NCBI GenBank assembly: GCA_050290785.1 | Contig: JBNKIR010000007.1 | Span: forward strand, 38,047 to 102,046 | DNA from: JAAGZL01 sp050290785 | Lineage (GTDB): Bacteria > Pseudomonadota > Gammaproteobacteria > Chromatiales > Chromatiaceae | Direction of reading: 5' to 3' | DNA: 64,000 bases | Shown here: positions 43,963-53,374 of the stretch, piece by piece | How positions within the stretch are numbered: position 1 is the first letter of the stretch | Layout: the number at the start of each line of letters is the position of its first letter | The notes under the pieces: generated by a model | What the model saw: only the letters and a program-made list of their open reading frames with translations | Databases searched by the model: none | What the model was told of the DNA's origin: nothing | Program-made: the position numbers and the translations under genes

Positions 43963-44224
43963 TGTGGTCTTCGAGAATTTGATTCCTACCCGGGAAACGT
44001 TCCTTGGTTTTGTGGATGTCGACAGTGCAACTTAGTCCTCTAACATCTAATAAGATAGCGTATTGGAGAGAGGAAAAAAACTTTGGTTAATACGGGTTAT
44101 CCTGCATAAGCGTTATCCTGGCTGCGTAACGAAGAGCATTAGTCCATGGGTAGTAGGTGTGTTAGAGATGGAAGTCAGGTAGGCAAAGAAATGAAACTGG
44201 TTGAAATACCACTCACATAACCAC

Positions 44225-45700
44225 TCAGTCTGCCGGTACTGTGCGTTCCGCTGCCCACAGGCGCAGTTGCTGAATCTTCTCGGCCATGACTACGGACAGT
44301 GGCCTGGTAAGTCCTATCTCTTCAAGGATGAGGTTGGTGTCCACGGCCTTTTCCTGCGCCTGGGCAGAGTAGAGGCTGGAGACGATTGCCTGTTCGATCT
44401 CGGCCCCGGAAAACCCCTCGCTGGCCTCCGCCAGTCTTTCCAGGTCAAAACCACTGGGGGCGAGATTTCTCTTTCTTAGGTGTATATGGAAGATCTCCTC
44501 CCTTATTTTTGCCTTGGGCAGGTCTATAAAGAAGATCTCGTCCAGCCTGCCCTTGCGAATAAGTTCCGGCGGCAGTTTTTCGATATCGTTGGAGGTGGCC
44601 ACCAGAAACACGCTGCTCTTTCTTTCCGCCATCCAGGTGAGCAGAGTACCCAGCATGCGTTGGGGCAGTCCGTCATCGGAATCGTCAGCAGCTATACCTT
44701 TCTCTATCTCATCCATCCACAGCACGCAGGGCTGCATTATGTCGGCGGTATCCAGTGCGTGCCTCAGGTTCTTTTCCGTCTCGCCATAGTACTTATTGTA
44801 CAGCGCACCGAAATCTATCCTCAGAAGTGGGACGCCGAAGGTGCCGGCCACCGCCTTGGCCGCAAGGCTCTTACCGCCTCCCTGTACCCCGAGCAGCATG
44901 ATGCCCTTGGGTCTGTCCAGAGACGAGGTCTTGTCGATAAATGCCTTACGCCTGTGTTCCAGCCACCTCTTTAGTCTGGCCTGTCCGGCGATATCGGAAA
45001 ATCTGGCGGTATCGTACTCATAGGAGATGATGCCATCCCTGGCGATCAATTCGTACTTTGCCTGCATGACCGGCGCCAGGTCGTCGTGGGTGATGGCGCC
45101 ATCGTCTTCTATGGCGGTTCTGATCAGCCTGCGGGCGTCGGTGCTGGTGACTCCGGTGAGATTGTTTGCCAGCTTCTCCATGGCGTCGCGATCCACCTTT
45201 ACTTTATCGTCGCCTATCCTGCCGTCGCGCCACTGTCTTGCCTCCTCCTGGATCAGCTGCATGATGCCTGAACGATCAGGCATCTTGAGACGAAATCTTG
45301 CTGTCAGGTGTTTCAGTTCAGGTGGGATCTGTATCTCATGGCTGAGAAAGACCAGGGTGCGGGAGATTTTTTTATGTTGTTGCGCAATCTCTTTGATCAG
45401 GCGGATATGCATGGGGTCATTGAGATAGGGATGGAAGTCCAGCAGTACGAATATTCCTGGGCGGGTTAGGGACTTGATGTGTTTCAGGACATCGTCAGGA
45501 TCTGATACGGAGCGCTGCGGGTCATAGTCGATCTCCAGCCGCTGTAACCCATCTGTGACCGACCAGCGGAACAGCGGGTACTGCAGGCGCATACCCAGCC
45601 TGGTGAAAAGCTCAATAACCCTGAGTTCCTCCTTGGATTCGATAACGAGAATCGGGGTGCGGGAGTTCAGAATCAGTTCCAGATCGTGCAGTTCTTCCAT
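44225..45700 (-). CDS. AAA+ ATPase of the Ycf46 family
   Basis: 491 residues from the internal Met (MEELHDLELILNSRTPILVI), the usual Ycf46 opening. Extending to the far upstream in-frame start would overlap the divergent symporter gene. The AAA module has Walker A LGVQGGGKSLAAKA near 270, Walker B VLWMDEIEKG, sensor 1 VATSND and the arginine finger region LIRKGRLDEIF. The N-terminal domain (1-240) is a P-loop-like fold of unknown role. In chloroplasts and cyanobacteria Ycf46 relatives affect CO2 uptake; bacterial function unresolved. Divergent from the alanine/sodium symporter. Confidence 0.88.
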   Translation of the reverse strand: MEELHDLELILNSRTPILVIESKEELRVIELFTRLGMRLQYPLFRWSVTDGLQRLEIDYDPQRSVSDPDDVLKHIKSLTRPGIFVLLDFHPYLNDPMHIRLIKEIAQQHKKISRTLVFLSHEIQIPPELKHLTARFRLKMPDRSGIMQLIQEEARQWRDGRIGDDKVKVDRDAMEKLANNLTGVTSTDARRLIRTAIEDDGAITHDDLAPVMQAKYELIARDGIISYEYDTARFSDIAGQARLKRWLEHRRKAFIDKTSSLDRPKGIMLLGVQGGGKSLAAKAVAGTFGVPLLRIDFGALYNKYYGETEKNLRHALDTADIMQPCVLWMDEIEKGIAADDSDDGLPQRMLGTLLTWMAERKSSVFLVATSNDIEKLPPELIRKGRLDEIFFIDLPKAKIREEIFHIHLRKRNLAPSGFDLERLAEASEGFSGAEIEQAIVSSLYSAQAQEKAVDTNLILEEIGLTRPLSVVMAEKIQQLRLWAAERTVPAD

Positions 45701-45835
45701 ATCTGTTTTTTGTCGTTTTAGATTAAGACGCTCAATAGTCGTTTGTAACAGCAAATTACTGTACTTTAACGCAAGGGACAAGTCGGATATCTGGGTGTAT
45801 AGTTGGCCGATAACTAGAATTTTGGGGAGGGTTAT

Positions 45836-47173
45836 ATGCAAGCGTTAAGCGATTTTATTGGAGTGATCAACGATATCGCCTGGGGGCCATGGATGCTGGC
45901 CCTGATCCTGGGCACCGGATTTTTCCTTATGATAGGGCTGAAGGTGATGCCGCTGGCCCGTCTGGGCTACGGCTTCCGTATGCTGTGGAGCGGGCGCAAG
46001 GCTGCTGGCGCGGGCGACATTACCCCTTTCAATGCCTTGATGACGTCGCTCTCCGCCACCATCGGTACCGGTAATATTGCCGGTGTGGCCACCGCCATCT
46101 TCCTGGGTGGTCCTGGCGCCCTGTTCTGGATGTGGTGCACCGCACTGGTCGGCATGGCCACCAAGTACGCCGAGGCGGTTCTGGCGGTGAAATACCGCGA
46201 GGTGGACGAAGAGGGTAACCACATCGGCGGACCCATGTTCTACATCAAGAACGGACTGGGTAGCAAATGGGTCTGGTTGGGCACCATATTCGCTGTCTTT
46301 GGCGCATTGGCAGGTTTTGGTATCGGCAATACGGTACAGGCCAACTCGGTTGCGGATGCGCTGAATGCCAAGTTTGCCATCCCCCATGTAGCCACAGGTA
46401 TTGCGTTGGCCATACTGGCTGCCCTGGTCCTGATCGGAGGTATTCGCAGGATTGCAGAGGTGGCGGGTAAGCTGGTGCCGTTTATGGCCATCACCTATGT
46501 ATTGGCCGGTCTCATTGTCATCTTTATGAACATAGGTGATGTGCCCGGTGCTATAGTCCTTATCGTGAAGTCGGCCTTCAGCCCGGTGGCGGCCACCGGA
46601 GGGTTCGCCGGTGCTGCGGTCTGGGCGGCCATACGCTACGGTGTGGCGCGCGGCGTCTTCTCCAACGAGGCCGGCCTGGGTAGCGCGCCTATAGCCCATG
46701 CCGCGGCCGAGACAGATAATCCGGTACGCCAGGGTACGGTAGCCATGCTCGGTACCTTTATCGATACCATCGTCGTCTGTTCCATGACCGGCCTGGTCAT
46801 CGTATTGACAGGGGTCTGGACCGGTGGCGAGACCGGCGCCTCACTTTCCTCAGCAGCGTTTGAAGCGGCCTTGCCTGGTATAGGTGGTTACGTGGTCACG
46901 CTTGGTCTGGCGCTGTTCGCCTTTACCACCCTGTTGGGATGGAGCGTCTATGGCGAGAAGTGCGTGGAGTATCTATTCGGCGTCAAGTCCATTACGCCTT
47001 TCCGTGTACTGTGGGTCTTGGCCATCCCCGTCGGGGCGATAGCGAAGCTGGATTTCATCTGGCTGGTGGCGGATACACTGAATGCCCTGATGGCGTTGCC
47101 CAATCTGATCGCGCTGTTGTTGTTAAGCCCGGTGGTGTTCAAACTCACCAAGGAGTACTTTGCGGATAAATAA
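45836..47173 (+). CDS. Sodium:alanine/glycine symporter (AGCS family)
   Basis: 445 residues with about 11 transmembrane helices. The family signature TIGTGNIAGVATAIFLGGPG is near 63-82, with FWMWCTALVGMATKYAEAVL after it, and FSNEAGLGSAPIAHAAAETD near 276-295. It imports alanine or glycine with sodium in characterised relatives. ATG at 45836 follows GGGGAGG. It ends at a strong terminator (47191-47221). The sodium requirement fits a marine or brackish host. Confidence 0.93.
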   Translation: MQALSDFIGVINDIAWGPWMLALILGTGFFLMIGLKVMPLARLGYGFRMLWSGRKAAGAGDITPFNALMTSLSATIGTGNIAGVATAIFLGGPGALFWMWCTALVGMATKYAEAVLAVKYREVDEEGNHIGGPMFYIKNGLGSKWVWLGTIFAVFGALAGFGIGNTVQANSVADALNAKFAIPHVATGIALAILAALVLIGGIRRIAEVAGKLVPFMAITYVLAGLIVIFMNIGDVPGAIVLIVKSAFSPVAATGGFAGAAVWAAIRYGVARGVFSNEAGLGSAPIAHAAAETDNPVRQGTVAMLGTFIDTIVVCSMTGLVIVLTGVWTGGETGASLSSAAFEAALPGIGGYVVTLGLALFAFTTLLGWSVYGEKCVEYLFGVKSITPFRVLWVLAIPVGAIAKLDFIWLVADTLNALMALPNLIALLLLSPVVFKLTKEYFADK

Positions 47174-47190
47174 GAGGTAACATCTACAAT

Positions 47191-47221
47191 AAAAAAGCCC
47201 CGCTTATGGCGGGGCTTTTTT
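47191..47221. terminator. Terminator after the AGCS symporter
   Basis: The stem AAAAAGCCCCGC / GCGGGGCTTTTT has loop TTATG-like bases and T- and A-runs at both ends. It serves the symporter and the convergent VPLPA-CTERM gene. Confidence 0.93.
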
Positions 47222-47237
47222 GTGTGGCGGGCCCAAG

Positions 47238-47978
47238 TTATATAGATGTCTTCCTGCGTCTGGACGTACCCATCAGCATCAGGCCGCTGCCAAACAGCCA
47301 GACCGCTGCCGGGATTGGCACCGCCGAAGCGGACATGTTTGCTGTCCCTGCGGTGCGCCAGGCATACACATTCTCCTCACCATTCTCGCCCCACGCCAGG
47401 AACTCTTGCGCCCAGAATCCGAGATAAAAGGCCGATGAGAAGAGCTTGTCCATATCGACACTAAAATCGTCGTCGACTACCTCTTCGCTCGCCAGAAAGA
47501 TAGCCAGTAAACCGAAGCTATCACCTGTGCCGGTAGCGAAATTGAATCCACTCTCGTACACTTCCAGCTCCAATACATCTACCTGATCACCCTCCTGAAA
47601 GCCGGGTGGTATGACCAAGCCAGATGGCAGATCAGCCAGATCGCTAGCGGTAACCGCGTAGTTATTTTCAATATTAAGCCTCATTGTTTGCCCTGGGACG
47701 GCTGGTAAAGACCATCCACCTCCGGCAGCTCCGCCAAAGGTGTTCGGACCGCCAAAATAGAATTCTGCCTCCACTTGAGGGTCGGACCACGCATAAATTA
47801 TCGCGCTTTGATCGTATTCTGTATGTCCGGTCACAACGGTTCCTATAGGGAGTGGAGAGCCGGCGGTTGCCGTTAGTACCGTCGCGGTGAAGTCAACGAT
47901 TATCGTTGCCGCCATGGTAGCGCTGGAGGTCAGGAGAAGTAGTAGAGAAAAAACGCCCTTTATTATTTTGCCCTTCAT
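47238..47978 (-). CDS. VPLPA-CTERM/PEP-CTERM type sorted exoprotein
   Basis: 246 residues. Signal peptide (VFSLLLLLTSSATMAATI). The mature part is beta-rich, with GNTFGG-like PNTFGGAAGGGWSL near 85-100. The C-terminal sorting tripartite signal is VPIPAAVWLFGSGLMLMGTS followed by RRRK: the motif, a hydrophobic helix, then basic residues. Such proteins are recognised by an exosortase and released or anchored with exopolysaccharide; no exosortase gene is in this window. The central domain is not recognised (a choice-of-anchor type is possible). Convergent with the symporter, with a terminator between. Confidence 0.82.
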   Translation of the reverse strand: MKGKIIKGVFSLLLLLTSSATMAATIIVDFTATVLTATAGSPLPIGTVVTGHTEYDQSAIIYAWSDPQVEAEFYFGGPNTFGGAAGGGWSLPAVPGQTMRLNIENNYAVTASDLADLPSGLVIPPGFQEGDQVDVLELEVYESGFNFATGTGDSFGLLAIFLASEEVVDDDFSVDMDKLFSSAFYLGFWAQEFLAWGENGEENVYAWRTAGTANMSASAVPIPAAVWLFGSGLMLMGTSRRRKTSI

Positions 47979-48116
47979 GGTTGGTTAGACTCCTTAATCA
48001 AATCCATATAAAACATCACATAAGCTACGGTTGATTGTATGGGTAGTTATGGTTAAGGACAAGGTTTTTTGGGCATCTCGAAAAAAGGGTGTGCTGCGTC
48101 AAGGGGTATCCAGTCT

Positions 48117-48674
48117 TTACTTTGTTTCCGCCAGCAACAACTCCGCAATACCTCCGTGCCCGTTCTTAACCGCCCAATCCAGTGCGGTCATGCCTTTATA
48201 GTCACGGATGGTCTTGTCGGCACCGTAGCGCAGCAGTAGTCTCACCGTATCCAGGTGTCCTCTCTTTGCTGACCAGATCAGAGCTGACCAGCCCTGGGTG
48301 CGTTCGATATGGTCGATCTCTGCCCCTGCCAGCAACAACTGCCCTACAATCAGATGGTGGTTGTTGGATGCCGCCAGCATCATGGCGGTGTACCCACCCT
48401 GATCTTCCAGGTCTACCTTGGCCTGTGCCGTCAACAGTTGTCTGACCATCTCTGTGTGTCCGTTCAGCGCCGCCTTCATCAGTGGCGTCCACCGGCAGCT
48501 GTCGAACACATCAACCGTCTTGTTTTCCGCAAGCAACTCCTTGAAGGCTGCAAGGTCACCGCTCTCTGCCGCGGTTATAAGCGGGGGAGCGGAGTGCTCG
48601 TCTGATTCGGTCCGGTCATCACCACAGCCGCTAAGGACCAGAGTGATGAGCAGGATGCAGATGATGCGTGACAT
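48117..48674 (-). CDS. Ankyrin-repeat lipoprotein
   Basis: 185 residues. The lipoprotein signal ends LVLSGCGDD, with the acylated cysteine at 17. Four ankyrin repeats follow: PLITAAESGDLAAFKELLAE, TPLMKAALNGHTEMVRQLLT, TAMMLAASNNHHLIVGQLLL, SALIWSAKRGHLDTVRLLLR, and a fifth partial TALDWAVKNGHGGIAELLLA. The repeat A-A-x-x-G-H is intact. Likely a periplasmic protein-protein interaction module. No partner gene is adjacent. Confidence 0.88.
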   Translation of the reverse strand: MSRIICILLITLVLSGCGDDRTESDEHSAPPLITAAESGDLAAFKELLAENKTVDVFDSCRWTPLMKAALNGHTEMVRQLLTAQAKVDLEDQGGYTAMMLAASNNHHLIVGQLLLAGAEIDHIERTQGWSALIWSAKRGHLDTVRLLLRYGADKTIRDYKGMTALDWAVKNGHGGIAELLLAETK

Positions 48675-48867
48675 GTTATTTATCTCATGCTGATGGTGAT
48701 AGAGAAATTAGGGCAGGTCAGGTGAGGGGGCAATGATGTTTCGCAATAGCGTTATGGATTCCCACGGTGACCGCTGTAACAGGAACAAACCCAGACCTGT
48801 CGTCAACCATGCGTGGTCCTGTCTAAGCGTGTATGATTAACCTCTATTATATTTAACTAGATAACGA

Positions 48868-49305
48868 GTGGATGCAATGCTGAAACAGACAGAGAAATTT
48901 GCGGCCGGACAGTCCCTCCCCTGGGACGAGGTGGTCGAGTCACTCCCCTTTAATGCCGACGGGTTGCTGCCTGCCATCGCCCAGCAGCATGATAGCGGTG
49001 AGGTCCTGATGATGGCCTGGATGAATAGAGAGTCGCTGGACGAGACCCTGAGTACCGGTCGGGTCTGCTACTTCTCCCGCTCACGCCAGAAGCTGTGGCG
49101 CAAAGGTGAATCGTCCGGTCAGGTGCAGATACTGAAGGATATGCGTTTCGATTGTGATGGAGACACTATACTTTTGATAGTGGACCAGACCGGTCCTGCC
49201 TGCCATTCCGGCAGGCGCAGCTGTTTCTATAACGCGGTTCGTGGTGATCGTCTGGAGGTGATCAGCGACCCGCTTATCTCTCCTGAGGAACTGTACGGTA
49301 AATAG
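48868..49305 (+). CDS. hisI: Phosphoribosyl-AMP cyclohydrolase
   Basis: 145 residues, the cyclohydrolase domain only, without the fused HisE found in Enterobacteria. Motifs: GLLPAIAQQHDSGEVLMMAW, MNRESLDETLSTGRVCYFSR, SRQKLWRKGESSGQVQILKD and the metal site FDCDGDTILLIVDQTGPACH. The pair CHSGRRSCFY supplies further Zn cysteines. Third step of histidine synthesis. The start may be 48868 or one of two ATGs within nine bases. Four bases separate it from gloB; other his genes are not in the window. Confidence 0.93.
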   Translation: MDAMLKQTEKFAAGQSLPWDEVVESLPFNADGLLPAIAQQHDSGEVLMMAWMNRESLDETLSTGRVCYFSRSRQKLWRKGESSGQVQILKDMRFDCDGDTILLIVDQTGPACHSGRRSCFYNAVRGDRLEVISDPLISPEELYGK

Positions 49306-49309
49306 ACCC

Positions 49310-50089
49310 ATGCTCAGAATACGTCCCATACCGGCCTTTGATGATAACTATATCTGGCTGTTGCAGAACGGCGATCAGACCAAGGTGGCGGTGGTGGATC
49401 CGGGAGATGAGACCCCGGTGCTGGAGCTGCTGCGGAACGAGGGTCTGGAGTTGGGTGCCATACTGATCTCCCACAAGCACGGAGATCACACCGGGGGTGT
49501 CGAAGACCTGCTGCAGCTATGGCCTGGTGCTCAGGTGTATGGACCGGCCAAAGAGCAGGTCAGATCTGTTACCCATCCGGTAAGCGGTGGAGACCGGGTC
49601 AGTCTGGAGTGGCTGGGTGTGGAGTTGGATGTGATGGATGTCCCTGGCCATACCGAGGGACATCTGGCCTATTATGGTTCTGGTGTGCTGTTCTGTGGCG
49701 ACACCCTGTTTGCGGCCGGTTGTGGTCGAGTGTTTAGCGGCACCCATGAACAGTTGCACCATTCGTTGCAGCAGATCGCCGCCTTGCCGCCGCAGACCAG
49801 GGTCTACTGTGCCCATGAGTACACCATGGCCAATCTTGGTTTCGCCAAGTGGGTAGAGCCGGATAATCCACTGGTGCAGGCGCGTTTTGATCAGGCTTCA
49901 GTTATGCGTGCCAGAGGGGAGCCGACGGTGCCTTCACTGCTGCAGGAAGAGCTGGAGACCAATCCGTTTTTGCGTGTGGGTGAACCTAATGTGATTGCAG
50001 CGGCCGAGGCCTACGCCGGGCGCACGCTTGCCCCTGGGGCCGAGGTGTTCACGGCGATCCGTAACTGGAAGGATAGGGAGTACGATTGA
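49310..50089 (+). CDS. gloB: Hydroxyacylglutathione hydrolase (glyoxalase II)
   Basis: 259 residues of the metallo-beta-lactamase fold. Metal motif SHKHGDHTGG near 52-61, CPGHTxG-like VPGHTEGHLAYY near 108-119, FCGDTLFAAGCGRVFSGT and the C-terminal CAHEYTMANLGFAKWVEPDN characteristic of GloB rather than generic hydrolases. It hydrolyses S-D-lactoylglutathione in methylglyoxal detoxification. It is tightly packed after hisI and its stop overlaps the ATG of the dihydroorotase. Confidence 0.95.
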   Translation: MLRIRPIPAFDDNYIWLLQNGDQTKVAVVDPGDETPVLELLRNEGLELGAILISHKHGDHTGGVEDLLQLWPGAQVYGPAKEQVRSVTHPVSGGDRVSLEWLGVELDVMDVPGHTEGHLAYYGSGVLFCGDTLFAAGCGRVFSGTHEQLHHSLQQIAALPPQTRVYCAHEYTMANLGFAKWVEPDNPLVQARFDQASVMRARGEPTVPSLLQEELETNPFLRVGEPNVIAAAEAYAGRTLAPGAEVFTAIRNWKDREYD

Positions 50090-51426
50090 TGTCTGATAGC
50101 ATCCTGATAAAAAATGCCCGGATGGTGAATGAAGGTATCACCCTGGACGGCGATCTACTGATAAGAAAGGGCCGCATCGAACGGGTCGACTCCGAGATCA
50201 AGGCGCCGGATAACTGCCGGGTGATGGATGCAAAAGGGCGTCTTTTGATCCCCGGCATGATTGATGATCAGGTCCACTTTCGCGAGCCTGGCGCAACCAA
50301 TAAGGGTGATATCCACTCCGAATCCATGGCGGCGGTGGCCGGGGGTATAACCAGTTTTATGGATATGCCCAACACCAATCCCAATACGGTCACGCTGGAG
50401 GCGTTGGAGGATAAGTACCGGATAGCGGCAGAGACATCTGTCGCCAACTATGCCTTCTATCTGGGTGCCACCAACGACAACATTGACGTGATCCGTTCCC
50501 TGGATCCTAAGCAGGCCTGCGGCATCAAGGTGTTTATGGGGGCCTCCACCGGTAACATGCTGGTGGATAAAGAGGAGTCTCTGGAGAAGATATTCCGTGA
50601 CGCACCTGTGCTGGTGGCCACCCACTGCGAGGACTCTCCCACCATACAACGCAATGAAGAGGAGGCACGGGCCAAGTATGGGGATGATGTGCCCATCTCC
50701 ATGCATCCTGAGATCAGGAGTGCCGAGGCATGCTATATCTCCTCCCTGATGGCTGTGGACCTGGCCAAACGCCACGATACCCGTCTGCATGTGTTGCATC
50801 TGAGCACAGCCAGGGAGATGGAGCTGTTTGAGGCCAAACCGCTGGAAGAGAAGAGGATTACCGCTGAGGTGTGTGTCCACCATTTATTCTTTTCCGGCAA
50901 GGACTACGATCTCAAGGGCGCATTCATCAAGTGCAATCCGGCCATCAAGAGATCCTCGGACCGTGATGCCCTGCGTCAGGCCCTGATAGAGGGGCGGATC
51001 GACGTGGTGGCTACGGACCATGCCCCCCACCTGTTGGATGAGAAACTGGGAAACTATTTCCAGGCGCCATCCGGGTTGCCCCTGGTGCAGCACGCCCTGC
51101 CCATGCTGTTGGAGCTATGCCGGGATGAGTATCTGTCGCTGGAGACCCTGGTGGAGAAGAGCAGTCATGCCCCGGCCAGGCTGTTCCAGATTGAAGAGCG
51201 CGGATATCTGCGCGAGGGTTACTGGGCAGATCTGGCCTTGATAGATTACGACCGTGCGTTCAGGGTGGAAAGGGATGATGTGCTGTATAAGTGTGGCTGG
51301 TCGCCACTGGAGGGGATGCGTTTCAGATCATCGGTTGCAGCCACCTTTGTAAACGGACAACTGGTCTACCATCATGGCCAGGTGGAGGATCAGATACGGG
51401 GTCAGCGTCTTAGCTTTGCGCGCTAA
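50089..51426 (+). CDS. pyrC: Dihydroorotase
   Basis: 445 residues from the ATG at 50089, which overlaps the gloB stop by one base. Amidohydrolase fold: GMIDDQVHFREPGATNKGDI near 60-79. The first metal histidine of the usual H-x-H is replaced by glutamine, a variant seen in the long dihydroorotase subfamily (to my memory common in Bacteroidetes-type enzymes). Later motifs are SFMDMPNTNPNT, LVATHCEDSP, RLHVLHLSTAREM and DVVATDHAPHLLDEK. It closes carbamoyl aspartate to dihydroorotate in pyrimidine synthesis. Other cyclic amidohydrolase roles are less likely. Confidence 0.88.
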   Translation: MSDSILIKNARMVNEGITLDGDLLIRKGRIERVDSEIKAPDNCRVMDAKGRLLIPGMIDDQVHFREPGATNKGDIHSESMAAVAGGITSFMDMPNTNPNTVTLEALEDKYRIAAETSVANYAFYLGATNDNIDVIRSLDPKQACGIKVFMGASTGNMLVDKEESLEKIFRDAPVLVATHCEDSPTIQRNEEEARAKYGDDVPISMHPEIRSAEACYISSLMAVDLAKRHDTRLHVLHLSTAREMELFEAKPLEEKRITAEVCVHHLFFSGKDYDLKGAFIKCNPAIKRSSDRDALRQALIEGRIDVVATDHAPHLLDEKLGNYFQAPSGLPLVQHALPMLLELCRDEYLSLETLVEKSSHAPARLFQIEERGYLREGYWADLALIDYDRAFRVERDDVLYKCGWSPLEGMRFRSSVAATFVNGQLVYHHGQVEDQIRGQRLSFAR

Positions 51427-51474
51427 AGGGCGGCCTTCAGTTTGCCGAAGACCGCTCCCAAGTGGCGACGGTCC

Positions 51475-51675
51475 CTAGAATGCAGCCCCGCTCGGTTTAC
51501 CCATCTTTTTCAGGATGGTGGCCAGGGGGCAGAAGCCGGTGAAGGCGGCCTGCAACAGATTGGCCCCAACAAAGGCGGTGAGCCACCACCAATTAGGGTG
51601 GTGCAGTTGGGTCAGGGCCAGACTGATCAGGATCACAGCGCCGGCAAATGCCATTACGATTCGGTCTATACTCAT
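51475..51675 (-). CDS. DUF2892 (YgaP-like) small membrane protein
   Basis: 66 residues from ATG at 51675 with AAGGA upstream; a longer in-frame start at 51714 lacks support. Two transmembrane helices (DRIVMAFAGAVILISLALT and LTAFVGANLLQAAFTGFCPL) and the conserved FTGFCPL-x-x-I-L motif mark the DUF2892 inner-membrane family, found fused to rhodanese in YgaP. Function unknown, possibly linked to sulfur metabolism. It lies convergent with pyrC and divergent from the kinase gene. Confidence 0.85.
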   Translation of the reverse strand: MSIDRIVMAFAGAVILISLALTQLHHPNWWWLTAFVGANLLQAAFTGFCPLATILKKMGKPSGAAF

Positions 51676-51722
51676 AGTAAATCCTTGGTTCAAAAAGGAC
51701 ATTATGCGAACCAATTCTGACC

Positions 51723-53303
51723 ATGTCTAGATTAGCTGATCTAATAGAGTCACTGCGGAACCCGGAGGTATGGCCTCATCCGGCCGATCGGGTAGAGGTG
51801 GTTGAGACCCACATATCCTATGTGCTGCTGGCGGGGGATTTTGCCTATAAGATCAAAAAGCCGGTGGACTTGGGATTCCTGAATTTTTCCTCCCTGGAGC
51901 AGCGCCAATACTATTGCGAAAAGGAGCTGAGCCTGAACAGGCGTCTGGCCCCTGATCTGTACCTGGATGTGGATGCCATAACAGGCGACAGCAAGCATCC
52001 TGAGATCGGTGGCAACGGACCGATCCTGGAGTATGCGGTACGCATGCGGCGCTTTCCCGCCAATGGCCTGTTGTCGCAGCAGGTAGAGAACCTGACGCCG
52101 GATTTGATCGATAGACTGGCATCCAGGGTGGCGGCCTTCCACTCCACGATCGACCGGACCTCTGCTACTGATCCAGCAGGTTCTCCTGAGCAGGTGTATC
52201 ACCCTATGCAAGAGAACTTTGACATGATCAGGCTCCTGGAACACGAGCCCGTGGTGTCGGCACAGCTGGACGGTTTAGAGCGATGGGCGCAACAGGCACA
52301 CGCCGATCTGACCGGAACCATGGCGGTACGTAAGGCGGAGGGATTTATTCGCGAGTGTCATGGAGATATGCACCTGGGGAATATCACTCTCATAGATGAT
52401 GAGGCGGTGATATTCGACGGCATAGAGTTCAGCCATGAACTGCGTTGGATAGACGTTATGAGTGAGATCTCTTTTCTGGCGATGGACCTGGAGAAGAGGG
52501 GCAGACCGGAGTTGGCTCAACGCTTTCTCAATAGCTATCTGGAACTGACCGGAGATTATGCCGGGCTGGAACTGTTGCTCTTCTATAAGACCTATCGGGC
52601 GCTGGTTCGGGCCAAGGTGGCGGCCATCCGCCTGAGTCAGGATGATGTGACAGGAGAAGAGCGTCCGGAGTTGGAGCGGGAGCTGCATGAATACATAGAC
52701 CTGGCCGACGGTTACACCAAGGCCGGGCAGCCGGCGGTGATAATCACCCATGGTGTATCCGGGTCGGGCAAGACGTTTTCCTCCAAGCTGCTCGCCATGT
52801 CATTGCCGGCCATGCATATCCGCTCTGATGTGGAGCGCAAAAGACTTTCCGGATTGGGGCCGAAAGATGCCAGTGGTTCAGAGCCATTGGGCGGGATGTA
52901 CAGTGAAGATGTCACCAGGAAGACCTATCAAAGATTGCTGGATCTGGCGGAGGATATGATCGCCTTTGGATTCGTTGTCATCGTGGACGCCACTTTTTTG
53001 CGCCTGGAGCAAAGAGAGTTGTTTGCCGCCATGGCGGAACACATGCTGGTTCCGTTCGTTATCCTGGATATGCGTTACACCGAGCAGGTATTGCACGCAA
53101 GGGTTAGGGACCGCGTTGAGCATGGTGACGGCGTGTCAGAGGCGGACGAGGAGATACTGGACCTGCAACTCGGCCTGCACGATACATTGACGGATAAGGA
53201 GCAGGGGGCGGTAGTGGTGGTAACGGAAGATCATCCACTCTCAATTATGGAGATACGCGGCAAGATTTCTGCCTGGGGACATAAGCCGCTTGCTTATTCT
53301 TAA
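51723..53303 (+). CDS. Two-domain protein: aminoglycoside-phosphotransferase-like kinase plus P-loop ATPase
   Basis: 526 residues. The N-terminal 330 residues resemble an APH-fold kinase: ETHISYVLLAGDFAYKIKKP near 25-44 (the nucleotide-contacting lysine), RECHGDMHLGNITLIDDEAV (catalytic loop HGDMHLGN) and FDGIEFSHELRWIDVMSEIS. The C-terminal 190 residues form a zeta-toxin/gluconate kinase-like P-loop ATPase: THGVSGSGKTFSSKLL near 340-355, IRSDVERKRLSG and VIVDATFLRLEQRELF. The fusion occurs widely in Proteobacteria; substrate unknown. It is not a resistance gene by context. Confidence 0.85.
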   Translation: MSRLADLIESLRNPEVWPHPADRVEVVETHISYVLLAGDFAYKIKKPVDLGFLNFSSLEQRQYYCEKELSLNRRLAPDLYLDVDAITGDSKHPEIGGNGPILEYAVRMRRFPANGLLSQQVENLTPDLIDRLASRVAAFHSTIDRTSATDPAGSPEQVYHPMQENFDMIRLLEHEPVVSAQLDGLERWAQQAHADLTGTMAVRKAEGFIRECHGDMHLGNITLIDDEAVIFDGIEFSHELRWIDVMSEISFLAMDLEKRGRPELAQRFLNSYLELTGDYAGLELLLFYKTYRALVRAKVAAIRLSQDDVTGEERPELERELHEYIDLADGYTKAGQPAVIITHGVSGSGKTFSSKLLAMSLPAMHIRSDVERKRLSGLGPKDASGSEPLGGMYSEDVTRKTYQRLLDLAEDMIAFGFVVIVDATFLRLEQRELFAAMAEHMLVPFVILDMRYTEQVLHARVRDRVEHGDGVSEADEEILDLQLGLHDTLTDKEQGAVVVVTEDHPLSIMEIRGKISAWGHKPLAYS

Positions 53304-53374
53304 TGACAAAATGAACGAATGGGAATACCTTCGATCTATACCATTACCACTTGTAGTTATCCGGAGGAATCGTT

